DNA of 64,000 bases from Todiramphus chloris collaris (taxonomy: Eukaryota; Chordata; Aves; Coraciiformes; Alcedinidae). Location: NCBI GenBank assembly GCA_025345505.1, contig JANVCC010000073.1, positions 5,283,448 through 5,347,447 of the forward strand. The letters run 5' to 3'. The notes below the pieces were generated by a model, which did not search any database, was not told where the DNA came from, and saw nothing but the letters and a program-made list of their open reading frames with translations. The stretch's first letter is position 1; each line of letters begins with the position of its first letter. Below are positions 51,697-64,000 of the stretch, piece after piece. Both the position numbers and the translations under genes were made by a program.

Positions 51697-54600
51697 GGCA
51701 TTTTGGCATGGATCTAAGGCCTGTAACATTAAGATGCTCTATTTTACATGTGTTTTATGCAAGACACCCTCCCCCATAATTCAAATATAGAGTGTGGGTG
51801 TTGCATTCTGCTCCCAGAATTGCATCTAGGCCATTGATTTCTGTCTGAATTGTGTCTTAAATAAATAGATTTATGTGCATTTTAGTCTTTTACGTGCTTC
51901 AGATGCTTGCACTATGCACCTGTACCTGGCATATGTCTGCTTACTCGTATAGAAGGTATAATATTTACAGGTGCAGTACAAGAAGAGGAGGATTTCAGGG
52001 TTTTGTCCCTGTTTGGAAAATGATTCTGGGCTTGAGAAGCTAAGCAAGATTTGATGGTGAGCTAAATACAGCATCTAAACTTTGCCATTGATCGTATTTG
52101 TGAGCTTTTGATAGTTGAGTATCATAATTTCTCTTCTTTCTCTCAGAAGTTTGTCAGAAAGCTCTTTTTACTGGATTTTTGAATGTACAGATTGTTGGTC
52201 AAAATTTACAATTGTGAAGCTTTAGAAGAGAAACTTTTCACCTGCATTTTACTATAGATTCTTTTCTCCACAGTACAACTTGAAAATCAGTAGTAAATAT
52301 AAAAGAATGTAATAAAATGTTTTCTCTTTCGGGCTATTGTGTTTGATAAGCTGCTTTGACAACCTGGTTTCAGTCAGACTCTGCATCATGCACTTAAGTA
52401 TCGAACCCTAGAACCGAGCTTTTTCTGCTTGCCCAAATGTTTGGTAAATCAACGTTTCACAAAAGAACTCGCAGGCTGTGGGATACTAAAATGCCTTCCA
52501 GTTTGGGGAGAGAAACCCCAACTTTTTTAGCTTGCAGCTCTTCGCGATTTTATTTTTAAGCTATAAATAATTCACATAAAAATGAAAATAGAGCTACATT
52601 ACTGTTCGAAGGATACTTCAATCAATATCTGAAGTCAAACAGGTACTATTCACAGTAAGCTGTTTTCTTTAGGGAATGTAGATACTAGTCTTCTGGAGCT
52701 AAAATGTGATCAACATTTTATCAGGACCTGTGAAAATGCTGTTTTCAGGGTTTTTTTATGCAAATGTTCCTGTGAGTCCTTACTGGTCACATCAGTGGGT
52801 TTTGTTTCTGTAAGCTGGTTTAAGGTTTTTTCAGTGTTTCTGCTTCCCTTGAAACTTTTAAGTGTTTGGCAGATACATCCACAGCTTCTGGATTCTTCCT
52901 TTGTATTTAAATGCTGCGTTAGTTCTCTCATTTCATGGCACCTGTTGTGGGGAAGCAATGGTTTCTCTCACTGGAAATTCTGGTACTTTGGGAAGCCTGT
53001 TTTTTATCTTTATATACATGGTACCTGAATTTATCTAAGCAGCTGAGGTATTTGTATGTGAAGACTGTTGTTAGTGCTCTTGAGGTAATAAAGCAGACTT
53101 TGACAGGAGAGGCAGCACCGCTGGGTTTCAGACAGCAGTGAGTTTTCGGATAGAAGAGAGTTCAGAGATCCTTTTATTTGTGTTATTCTGGAATGTTTGT
53201 GCTTGTCCTGTTTAATCCCAGTACTTGGGTATGCACTGTCCATAGCTATTTGTGAATGTGTGGATTTGGGCCAACTTTAGATGATTTATACTCTACTGTT
53301 TCAGAGAGGAGGAAATTGCAAGCCTAACGACTTAAATATACAAAGAAAACTTTTTACATTGTAGATTGGCAAACTGTGGTGAGTTCAGATCTACTTAAAA
53401 GGACTTGGAAAGTGGGGAAGTGCCTGATGAAATTACTGTTGCAAGTAAAAAACCTTGAATTGCTTAGTAAATGTAATTCGCCAGAAATTATTTCTTGGTC
53501 TGGAATCACAGAAGACTCCAGCCTCGTCGCGCTCAGGGTTTCTATGATAAAATGTTACTGCAGTTGACACAATGATGAAGTGAGCTATTCTGGCTTGTTT
53601 TGAAAATGCAGATTTTGGATTCTCTGTAGCAATTAATACAGATCAGCAGTAGCCACAGGCTCTTAAAGGATCAGTGAGAGAGAAACGACTTGGAGTTTCC
53701 CTCGTGGTAATATACACGGAAAGGAAAAAAATATATAAAATATTACTCTTAATGAGGGTATATATTTGTAACAGACCAGAGAAGCTTCATGAAAAGGATT
53801 AACAGCAGAAGGTGAAATATTTGGAATGGTTGCTGGAAAGTTTATTATCAGGCATTGAGCTCCTGGAAAACAAAAGCACCTGTGGAGGTGATGGTAGAGA
53901 TGGGACTGACAGAGCTGCAGGGCTGACTTCAAACCACAGATGATCTGAATGACTTATCAGTCTAAGAGCAGAGTGTTGACTGCCTGTAACGGTGGGAGGG
54001 AGAAGGAGGTTAAAGCAGTTCATACATAATTCATTGTAGAAAAACGTATTTGCTGAAGCATTCAGTGTTTATATATAACGTAGCACATGTGATAACAGAC
54101 TTCTAAGCTGAAGCCAAGCCTTTCAACATATTTTTTTGCTTACAATCCCAAGAGATATTTCATTTACTTTGTTCTTTGTAGCTGTTCTAAATGAGAATAA
54201 GTATGTGACACACATTCTAGATCTTGGTTTGCAAAAGAGAGTGTTCTGAACGTTGAAACTCTCAACTGGGTGGAAATTTGCCATCACCTGTTACAGGTAA
54301 GTACTAGATTCACTTTTTAGTTGCTTTTTGAGCATCTCGTGTCTAGTTTTTGGCTCAGTAGAAAACTGCACCTTGTTGTTGTGATTGATAGTGAACAGTC
54401 CAACAGATCAGTAAACTAGAATGCTCACATGATAGGAGCAGGTAAGACATCCACATAGGGTTCAAAACCTGAAGAATATTTATTTTAATCAAAACCTTCA
54501 TTGCCCATTTCTGAACCTGTAGTACTATAAACAGTGTAAATATAGTATTATGGGAACAGGCTTACAATTGATTATATGCCACGTCACTTTAGAATATTTA

Positions 54601-54956
54601 ATGATTCCTTTTGTACTTGAATTTTTTTTACTGCACCTTAATGTTTTTATGTTGTGTTGTTTTCCATTGCCAGGATATGAAAGCAACAACATTCATTAAG
54701 TTGTCTATGGTAATAGTAAGGTCTTTCTCTTGAGTAAATGCATTTTATTTATTGTGTATGAATGTATTGCCTGGCATTTGTCAACAATGAAATTAATCTT
54801 GGTCTGCTAATAGCTTTCTTCCCCTCCAAATTTAATATGTAACTCATCCATAAAAGTGTTTCTGTTGCCAGAAACATCTGCTCTAGTAAGCAGAACCTAG
54901 AAAATACATCCATATGTTGCTTTTATCTTAATAATAAAGTTTTGGGTTGTGGTTTT

Positions 54957-55237
54957 TGTGCTGGTTTTGGCTGGGATAGAGTTAATTTCCTTCACAGCAG
55001 CTGGTGTGGAGCTGTGGTTTGGAGTTGTGCTGAGAACAGTGCTGATAGCACTGGGATGTTCCCATTACTGCTGGGCAGGGCTCACACAGACCGGGGCCTT
55101 TATCTAGTGTGCTTTCTTTATCTCAACCCAGGAGTTTTTCTCACTTCCACTCTTCCAATTCTCTCCCCATCCCACGGCTGGGAAGGGAGCGAGCAGCTCT
55201 GTGGGGCTTACTGTCTGGCTGGGGCTAAACCACAGCA
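54957..55237 (+). mobile_element. Endogenous retrovirus LTR, internally shortened
   Basis: The start (CTGGTTTTGGCTGGGATAGA, then GTTAATTTCCTTCACAGCAG) and the end (TGGCTGGGGCTAAACCACAG, then CA) are the two ends of an LTR family very common in bird genomes, usually classed as ERVL-like. The termini are TGTG..AGCA, and the inner inverted bases (TGGTTTTGGC against GCTAAACCA) fit an LTR. As I remember the family, full copies are longer and carry a promoter region between the GGCCTTT block near 55096 and the ATCTCAACCCA block near 55122. Here these lie almost together and no TATA box is seen, so the middle seems deleted. Flanking pentamers (GTTTT before, GTTGC after) match at three of five positions, a weak trace of a target duplication. 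No retroviral genes flank it, so it is probably a decayed solo LTR. Confidence 0.85.
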
Positions 55238-58200
55238 GTTGCTTTTTTCTGAAATACTCAGAGGTAACAAATACTTTAAGAAATACCCAAGCAGAAAATG
55301 TTAAGATGAAGTTGTATTCTAATGTTATCAACAAAGAAGTAAATCTAAAATGGTTATGAGTGTCCAGTGAAAGGAAAGTGGATTCCTTTCTGTGCTTATG
55401 CTCAGCGTCCGCAGTAACTGAATTGAAATGGGTTGTATGAACATAAAGAGTGGAGATGTGAGCATTATTGTGTCCGTAGAAAACATCTGAATAGGGGTGG
55501 CAGCTAATTCTGTGTATCAAACAGATCCAGCTTGCATGATACTTTTTTTTGTTTTAAATAATAACAATTAAAAAAAAAATCTTACTTTAGTTTCTACTGT
55601 AGCCTTCACACACTGAAGACCAGAAAGAGCTTAAAGTAATAACAACAGATTCAGCATTTTTTCCTTTCTTTGCAATACACAATTTAGTATTTTAAGTGCA
55701 GGTGAAAGACTGTAGGTTTTTTGATTTACTTTGTTTTTGGCAAAATACACTGACTTGGCAGCTAGAAATATGAGATGAAATTTATTCATGGTTGCTTAAT
55801 TAATATATATATTTTTTTTAAATATAAGAATATTCTCAAGTATTGTATTGCATTGTACTCTAAATTGGCAAAAAGGAGTGTCTGCCTTTTGCGTTTCTTG
55901 TAGTCCAAAGAACAAAGGCCACGATCACGAGCTTAGAAAAGTAACTGCTTCTTCATGCTCAGGAAGTTGAGAGGTAAAATTAAATTATTTGATACCTAAT
56001 GCAGTAGGTGCTGACTTTCTGGTAGTGGGGCTCTTTGCTGGAAGGTTTCCCACCCTGTGTGACATGACTGGCTTGAAGTAATTTATACCAAATACAGTAC
56101 ATTGCTAAGCGATGAAACGAAGAGAACTAGAACATCACTCATTCCCTCTGGGAATGAGAAATAGTGAGGAATGCAGAGACTGTGAATTCTGCTGGCCAAG
56201 CACCAATACCTGTAGTTGTAATTTGCCATCAGTTGTAGGACTGATGTTGCATACTCTTCCATGTTTTGTCTTTGCTAAGTCAGGGTTGAGATTTGGTCTC
56301 TTGTTCCGATTTCAGATAATCGTTACAAAACCGTGGGGTTTGGGACATCTTTATGCTTCTGTGAGATAAACACAACTTGGGCTTCAATGCCATTTGTTTG
56401 TTGTTGTTGCTTGAGCCTGTTTTGTTGTGAATACAAATGGAGAGACCGTATCTTTCCCAGTCCTCTGAGGAGAGGTTTGCACTGTTGAGATTGCTTTTTG
56501 CAGCCTTACTTTTTCTGTATGTGCCTTCGAAAAGGACTTAAATGAGTTCAGTACAGTTCTTTGGATCCTTGCCATCTCTCTGAGCCACAATGCTAAATGC
56601 TGTAGGGAAGTCTAGGAGTATGGGAACAGATGTCTGCTTACCATTCATCACTGGAAAGGGATTTGTGCATCGGTGGTGTTGGGGCTGATTTCTTTCTTCC
56701 TGCCTTGAGCAGAATCTTGACCTTGCGGGGGTCTAGGAGAGTAGCTAGGCATCAGGCTTTGGCTAGCACTTCTGCTTTCTGAACAGTGTGTTGCTGTCAC
56801 ATGCTAGTTAGAAGCATCCAGAATACATTGAAGCTGTCTTCTGTAGTGGTTGAACTAAGTTATGCCTGAAAAACAAGAGAGACGTTTGCCCCTTCTCCCA
56901 TCCTGCTTGAGGCAGCGATCATTTCAGTCATGACAAGCAAGCTGATCGTTACTTTTCCATCAGCTAGCAGATGCATTTTTGGCATTCAGATGGTTTTGTG
57001 GGGTTCCTTGAACGTGAAGAGGATCCATGCTTTTGAGAAGGCTTTTCAAAATTTTTGTCATCAGTGGAGCTCAGCTGCAGTTCTCCCCTGGGCAAGGACC
57101 GGGTTGAGTTGGGAGGGAATTGAGGTGCTATGACTCTTTCCATCTTCTCCAGAAGCTGTGATGTTGAAGACTCAGGGGCAGCCGTTCACCCAAGGCCTGT
57201 GAAACCCTGGCCAGGTTGTCACTCGGGCATCTGGAGTTTTCTTAATCTCCCTATCTGTGCTTCAGAAGATCTTTGTGATTAAATTACTGTGGAAAAAAAA
57301 AACCATGGGGTATCTTCACATCTTCATTCTCTTTGAGCTATCAGTCAAAATAACTGGATAGAAAAAAAAGGTTTGAAAGTTAAATTTTACTTTTGCTTGT
57401 CTACTCAAGCCCAGTTGTTAGGTAGGACCAGAGCACTTAGGGTGGGGGGAGTGAACAGAGGACAATATTGAACTTCTGGGTGGTAATTTTATTTTGTGTG
57501 CCATCTTGCACCTCTTTTGCTATATGGTAGGAAATAGCAATCACATTTCCACTCTGGTGCTACCTGTAAGTCAACAGTGCCTCTGGGATCTTTCACTGTG
57601 AAACGTGCCATATAAATGTAAGGCAATGATATTATCTTTATTATCAATTAAACTTTTAGTGCTCTGACAATCTGGCATGCAAGGTGCGTTGGATGAACTC
57701 TAGCTGTGACTATTTCCAAACACTACATAAAAGCAGATCTCCCTCTACTAATTAAATTGGGAAGAAACAAGAGGGCAACTCAGTTAGGATAAAATCACCA
57801 CAGTGTATTAAAATCCGCAAAGAAATATTTGTCATTTTCCTTTTAGTTTATTTTTTTTCCTCTTCCTCTAAGACATTTGTCTCTGTTTGCAAAATCTGAG
57901 CTGGCACATCCTTTATCTCCAGGGAGTTACTACAGCAGGATTGTTGCTGGCATTTTTGTAAGAAATTATACTGGAGTTAGCCCTGGAAATACCGTGTGCT
58001 GTCGCAAGAACCTGAGACTTCATTTTCCTAGCGGAACTCCACCCTCACCCAACCCCTCCAAGGATGTGTTATTTTAGGATGATTATACTTCACACTTCTA
58101 TTTTGGTTCAGGATATTATAATTAATGCTTTACGTGCAGAGTTGATCTCTGCCTGTCTTTGCATGTGAGTGTTACATGCGTATTTTAAGAGCTTCTTGGT

Positions 58201-60550
58201 ACTTTATACGAGTTTGTCTACATCAGAGGCTTTGTTAGAAGTGTTCAGAAAACACACGCTATATTTTGTATAAGATTAATACATTCAGCATAAGGTAAGT
58301 TAACTTTCTGGGGAAGCTTTGAACTGGAGGGAGGTTATTTACTCCCTGTTCAGCACTGCTGCCTTCCTGGTGAGAGGGGACCGCGCATCAGCAGAGGGAG
58401 AGGCGAGTACCTCACCATGCAGCGCTTCCGAAGTGTCTGCTGACGCTTCTGGAGGGGGAAAAAGATTTTACATTTTTCAGTGTAGCCGAGTTAAATTTAG
58501 TAGAATTGTTTTGCCCACGCTTCCCTTTCAGGGACTTTCTCTTCTGCACTTCATAACGTGATAGATTTGCAGAATGTTTTCAGCTTTTCTCTTCATAAAA
58601 TTAAATTCAGGTTAAGTCTGTGCAAATCAAGATTCTCCCATCCAAGGATATTTTTGAGCCAGCTTCTTTTGGGGAGTTACACGTTTCTGAACTACATGAC
58701 AAGTTCTCTGTCTGTAGAGGGAACAAGAGACTTTCTGTAGAAGTGTTTTGTCCATCTCCTCACCACCCCAAAATGTGTGTTAGCAACCTGCAAAATGGAG
58801 ACTGAGCAGATCCGCCTGGTTCCTGGATCTACTCTGAGAAGAAGTAGATCGATTTATTGAGCCTGGCTTTTGAGTGTAAATTACAGCAATCTGTTTTGCT
58901 AGAATAACTCTCTGTACATCTTCAGGGGGATAGCCAATAAAGAGCCGTCTAACGATAAGATATTTTATACATTTCCAGGTAAAAGAAAGATAAAAAGCAA
59001 CAGCTAGCATGCGAGATATTACGTAGATTTATAGTGCACTTAGCAAACTTGGGATTCTTCTGTAAACTAATGACTAGATTACAGTCACTACACGTATGTG
59101 GTTCTTCCTCTGGAGGTTTTGCATATAGGAGTATTTTTATTTCATCTGTAACACTCGTCACTGAATTACGTTTAGTTCTTTGTGAGTTTTTGCATGAGTA
59201 CTATCAATCTTGTTTTATAATGAGTAATTTTTACTCTGCAGGCAAGAAATGAGATACAGAGGATGGAGCAAATATTTCGAAGCATACGGTGAATTCACTA
59301 GGCCTTCATGAAGGATAAACCTGTTAGGATTACCTTAATAAGTAGTTACTATGTATTTTCCATAAATGACCACTAAAATCTTCCTGGTAAGGTGTAAGTC
59401 CATGGGTGGATCTGCCTATATTGTGAGGGTGAGTTAGATGAGTTGAACACAGATATGTCTACGGGAGGAAAATTTAGATGAGTTTTTGGGTTTGGTTTTT
59501 TTTTTTATTCTACATACTGATTTCTGGCACAGTATTTTGCCTACGAGGCAATAAATGAACAAACAAATGGCCAGCCTAAAACTGTATAAATCTGAATGGT
59601 TTCCACAAGGAATAAGAGGCATTTTGCAGCCTTTCTGACTGGGAAAAAAAAAAAAAATCCTATGGTTTCCCTGTGACAAATGTATTTTACCAAAGCTCAC
59701 TGCAGTGCCAAGGCTGTGTGTTTGCCTTTACAAAGCAGTGTGATTGCAGTCCTACAGACATCGTTTTTCATCATCTGCAAACATGAAAATAACTTCAGTA
59801 AGTACAGCAGCCTGATTTACTGTCACTGGAATGCTGCCATCTCAGGATGTGCATCATGTATATCCATGTTTAAAAAACCAACTGGATAAGGAGAACGGAG
59901 AGAGAGGAGGAGGAAAGACTTAAATTTGGAAGTATTTTTTAAAATAAACTAAGTATTTCCCCCCGTCTGGAAATGTAGCTGAGATCACTGATGGTTACTG
60001 CCCCTCTGTTTACATCTGGCCAGTGTGTATGTATGGGTAGTTGGAGTTTGAGTTGTTTGACCTGGAGATGGTTGCGTTACGCTATCAGTTAAAACCTGTT
60101 TTCAGTTTCATGAGGTTCTCTTAGAAGAACAGTGCTGTTCCCATAGCACTTTTGTGGCAGTACGAAGATAGCGCTTCAGATAAGAAAACCAGGGCTGTGG
60201 GTCTCCATATATGTGTGGATTGAGATATATCAGTATTTATGTATGTAAATTTATGGAAGAGTTTGTACCGGTTTCAGATGCTACTCCCGACGAATTTTAA
60301 CTATCCTCATAACACTTGAAGTAGTGTGAATTATGATGCCACTGTTAATGCTACCCAAGTAATCTGTAAATCTCTTTCATTTATATGCCTGTTTTATTAT
60401 ATTTGACCCTAGCCAGCATGTGACATTGCTGTTAAACTGAAAGTTAACGGAGTATCCAAAGAGAATTATTTTAGGAAGCCTCCTTCTCTGGTCAGCTGTA
60501 ACCATGGTATCTGAAACTTTGTCCAAAAGGCTCCTTGATGCCTTTTCTTT

Positions 60551-60569
60551 CCCCCTCCCCTCCCCCCCC
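60551..60569. repeat. C-rich run with single T interruptions
   Basis: Blocks of five, four and eight C are separated by single T. It is low complexity, and its length may be imprecise. Confidence 0.85.
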
Positions 60570-61067
60570 GAAAGAGCTTTTATCAGAATTTCTACAGCTT
60601 TCCTGTTGCACTGACACCCAAAGTCATTTCTTATCAGTTGAGACTACACAGTTGGATTTTTTTTCTTTGGTTTAAAAAAAAAAAGAAGCAAAACCCAGTT
60701 GAAAAGGGAGATGAATGTAGTTCAGAAAATAACAAAAGACTATCTGTGTGTGTTGAACTCCTATCTTATTGTATAATCCTGGCTCTTTGAGGCTTTAGCT
60801 TTTCTCTGTAGACCAACAGCATATATAGAAATGTAGGTTTAGCAGCACTAGGCTTTCTGGTCCTATTCTTGTTTGGTGTGATAGAAGATTTTTTAAAAAA
60901 ACCCTGCATTTGGAAAGTGAATTAATTAGCACTCTGTGCTGGTGAGATGTTCTGAAGGTACCTCAGCTTTAAGAGAGCTCTGGGTTTCTGTCCATGGTGA
61001 ATACAATGTGATCTGCAGGGTGGCATCTGCCTCTTGGCTGAAGCTCACAGTCGAGGCATGAGAGGCA

Positions 61068-61162
61068 GATTCTGGTTTTGATTACTGGTGCAGCTTCTCT
61101 GACCTTGAGCGAATCACATAGCCCGGCTGTACCTCAGGAGCTTTGCCTATAAAGTAGCAATT
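61068..61162 (+). mobile_element. Probable MIR-type SINE fossil
   Basis: The plus strand carries in order the landmarks of the MIR central and 3' region. A TTCTGGTTTTGATT block corresponds to the GGTTCGAATCC part. CTGACCTTGAGCGAATCACA corresponds to GTGACCTTGGGCAAGTCACT. CTGTACCTCAG corresponds to CTGTGCCTCAG. CCTATAAAGTAGCAAT corresponds to ATCTGTAAAATGGGGATAAT. The spacing between blocks is about as in MIR. MIR is an ancient tRNA-derived SINE that predates the mammal-reptile split, so rare diverged copies are expected in birds. The match is by eye and the 5' limit is uncertain. Confidence 0.55.
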
Positions 61163-62941
61163 TTACATCCCCAACTGGTACTTTTTCCCCTCCCATACGC
61201 TCCAGTTTTGGTGTAAGACTCAACACACTCAACGGATGACCGTGCTTTAAGTTTTCTATTCAGAAGTGTGTGCTTTTTCTGCATGACACTTATAAAGAAA
61301 CGTGATTGTGATGGCAAATGAGCAAAAGGTTTAATACACCGAAAATTCTGTAAGTGCCCCAGCAGCCTTGTGGGCTTCACAAGGGACAAGAGCAACTCAT
61401 CAGCCTTCCTCAAGAATCTTTTGGTCCCCAAGTAGCAGCCACGGTATGCGTTATTCAACTGACCGCACGCACCACGTGCGTACCTGCCTCCTAATCCAAC
61501 AGGTACAATTTACAGCCTTTCAGGGAGAATTGCTGAAATAATTTAAACTATTACTGTGATCCATACATGCCATCTATAAAAAGCATGTGAACTGCCTAAT
61601 TTTAACTTCCGTGTAGTTGGAAAATGGTGTCGGGTAACATTGGCAGCAAAAGGGGGCAAGATGAGAAGCAGCGTGCCATGGTTGTGTCGATACCGTGCAC
61701 GTGCATGGACACACATGCATCGTATGTTACATGTAACAGTGTTGCCACCTATTGATAGAAATTCAAATTTCATATAGATGATTAGAATATATTCCAACGT
61801 AGCTAAAGCCTTCTCCTGGTGAGAGGGCAAAGGGAACGTCTGTTATTTGTGGAGGAATTGCTCTTACAGGTTCTGGTGATACCACAGTGGTGGTGAGGGT
61901 CGGAAACCAAGAAAGGATAAATGTTACCCAAGAAATCTAAAGCTACTGGTGCTTTTACATAACTTAGATGTATGATCCCATTGTCAGTGACAGCGCTTGG
62001 GTAAGTGACTCAGTGACTGTGTCTGGGCTGCACATTTCAAGCTTATCTCTGTAATTTTCCTAGGGATAAAATGAACAGTGGAATAACTAGCTGAGAAAAT
62101 GGAGGCAGTACTTATAAATGTATGACTGCTTAAGCTGTACTTCAGAACTGTCTTCAGAGTCAAGTTATTCTCTATTAATCATACTGAAGAGGTGATACAG
62201 TTTTATTTAGAAAATAAATACCCATTGGCATTAAATCTGATACTTACAGTGAAAAACGAGCGTTATTTGGAGAATAAAAAGCTGGTTAATTTACATTTCT
62301 GTTAGAGAAAACTGTTTTGTTCTGAAGAAAAATGTTTGTGTTTTTCGAAAAGAACTGAAAATTAATCAGAAGTCGTCCAATACATACCCAGAGCATTCCC
62401 ATGAAAAATGAATGGAAAAATACCAGTGTTGATTTACAGTTGGGGGGAAAAAAATCAGCCAATGAAACATTATTTGCATAGCCATGAAGACATGTACACA
62501 TGCGTCGCATGGCATTCTCCTAAACAATCAGCATTTATTCAAAATTAGGGCTCTTTTCAATATTTATCAGTATTACCTCTTGGATAAGCCCTCGGATTTT
62601 GGAGGTGGGCTTTAAAAGGACTGATCGTGTTTTGTCTTCCCTGACAAACACGGTTTATCTTCCTGAATGTTACTTTGCTGCAGATTAATCCAGCCTCTGA
62701 TGTTTTGTCTACGAGTCGGTGCCTTCCCGCAGTTCCTCGCGTGGCTCAGCCCGGAGACCACGAAGCAGATTTGCCCATTTCGGGACACAAGCCACAGACA
62801 GGGCTGTTTTCCTGACTCATTCCTCTTTCTTTGCAGAAGTTTTGTTTGGGCAGAATTTCATTTCCTTGGCGAATCCTTGAGAATTCTGCTGATGTGCTTA
62901 CCCACGGCGCATGTACCACACAGGTAGTTTGTGCATCTGAG

Positions 62942-62967
62942 TAAACTGGATGTAAACTGGATGTAAA
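62942..62967. repeat. Tandem duplication of GTAAACTGGAT
   Basis: An 11-base unit (GTAAACTGGAT, with variants) occurs two to three times in tandem, the last copy degrading into TAAACTCCATG. It is a small local duplication. Confidence 0.8.
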
Positions 62968-64000
62968 CTCCATGTGGAGTGGAGACACAGTGAGTCTAAC
63001 ACTTCCAGAAGCTTCAAACCCCCTGTGCCTGTACGATGAGCAGCATAAGCACAATATTTCTGCTTGGGTCCTTGCAGACAGAAAAGTGTCACTCCTTGTC
63101 CTGCTGTCCTTTATGGAGATCTTTATGATCCCTTCTTGCCAGGGAATGGATCCTGAGAGTAAATACTGGCCTGAAACAGTTCTTGGGTAGTAGCATCATA
63201 CCACCTTCTTTCAGTAAAATGTTGCTTTTCCATGGCAATTCGTCTCTCTCAGTTCTAGACAAATAATCACTGCAATGGCCCTGTGTTAATAGCCCTGGAT
63301 TTTGTTTTTTCCCTCCCCTTGTTTAAGGATGGATCCTCTCCCCAAAGGAGCAGGGAAACCATCTGCCACTCCTGAGTCTTATTCCTCACCCCAATCCTAG
63401 CAGGCTAAGGATTGTATAACTACAGAGTACTTCAGAAGCAGTGCTGGTCGTTTATTTGCCAATATCCACGTGCCAAAATGCAGATTCTGAAGCCTTCAAA
63501 GGTTGTCTGTTTATATTCCAGAACTGCACGTTCTTTAGGTATAGTTTATTTCACTGTAAATTGAGCAGGATTATGCTTGAATAGTCTGATTAGCTGGTTT
63601 TGGTACTGTGAAATTGTAATGCTTTTCTGCAGGGGGCTGGGGTAGATCTCAGGGCTGACAGACAAAGAGTTCCTGTTGCTCTTTCAGGTGAAGCACAAGC
63701 AAAAAAATTAGTCTCTGTTAGAGACTAAGAGAAGAGCTGAAATGCAGAACATGGTCATGTGTTCTAAACACCTCATGTAGCAGTATGGGAGCTCTATATG
63801 GGCACTATACCTTGGGTTTGGCGCAGTGCCAACAAGAAGGCACTTAGCTGCTATGTCAGAGCTCTACACTGAAGTGAAGCAACGAAGATCAGAGGTGATG
63901 GAGGTGTGGAAAGTTAAACAGGGATCACGAGGGCAGCATTGGGAAGAAAAGCATGTCTAGATTTTTGGGTAAAGAACTACAAGAAAGAAATATGGGTGGA

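Larger units (their letters stand above)
38999..54956. other. Non-coding stretch, no gene recognised
   Basis: This 16 kb holds simple repeats near 39.05, 39.36, 44.43, 46.48, 48.06, 50.68 and 51.68 kb and an 18-bp perfect palindrome at 51450-51467. One segment at about 44456-44750 keeps several CpGs and open minus-strand frames (see findings). Other open frames (43113-43488 on both strands, 49943-50281 minus, 50793-51203 minus) have no recognised domain. Confidence 0.55.
55238..64000. other. Non-coding stretch, no gene recognised
   Basis: I see no supportable exon. Contents are an AT/T-rich run near 55801-55825, a 14-A run near 59643-59656, a C/T-rich run at 60551-60569, a tandem duplication at 62942-62967 and a probable MIR-type SINE fossil at 61068-61162. 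Open frames such as 58319-58561, 61147-61458 (minus) and 62667-62927 are unrecognisable. Confidence 0.6.

Noticed and set aside
55104..55520. 138-codon minus-strand frame
   Set aside because: Part lies antisense within the LTR at 54957-55237. No retroviral or host domain is present.
1..64000. CRISPR array, bacterial operon, defence or toxin system
   Set aside because: There are no spaced direct repeats of the right size, no ribosome-binding-site-led gene runs, and the repeats identify the DNA as avian nuclear sequence.

Overview
The window looks like ordinary nuclear DNA from a bird. The evidence is three 3' pieces of CR1 LINEs (the dominant avian retrotransposon) plus three LTRs of endogenous retroviruses, one of which I recognise as a family common in bird genomes. 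The background is AT-rich and CpG-poor, with many homopolymer and dinucleotide runs. The species cannot be named from this.

I found no protein-coding exon I can defend, and no rRNA, tRNA, CRISPR array, operon or bacterial-type gene. The open frames are short (160 codons at most), often lack an ATG, run through repeats or low-complexity tracts, and match no family I recognise. The 64 kb is best read as intergenic DNA or the inside of a very large intron.

Layout: 1-9071 is non-repetitive with T-rich and T/G-rich tracts. A minus-strand LTR lies at 9076-9342, apparently solo, with a 4-bp target duplication. 9347-12974 is unannotated. A CR1 3' fragment lies at 12975-13907, reading in one frame with four stop codons. 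13908-19999 is unannotated. A short CR1 tail lies at 20000-20106. 20107-30600 is unannotated apart from a compound TG/TA microsatellite. A 650-bp minus-strand solo LTR lies at 30606-31255 between perfect CCCTG duplications and is the best-delimited element here. 31261-38728 is unannotated. A diverged CR1 tail lies at 38729-38998. 38999-54956 is unannotated but contains a CpG-bearing segment near 44.46-44.75 kb. An internally shortened LTR lies at 54957-55237. 55238-64000 is unannotated except for a probable MIR-type SINE fossil near 61.1 kb.

No genes work together here. What the window records is retrotransposon insertion and decay. I did not find an undescribed biological system. The items most worth checking are the antisense open frame with preserved CpGs at 44.46-44.75 kb, the MIR-like fossil, and the three LTRs.
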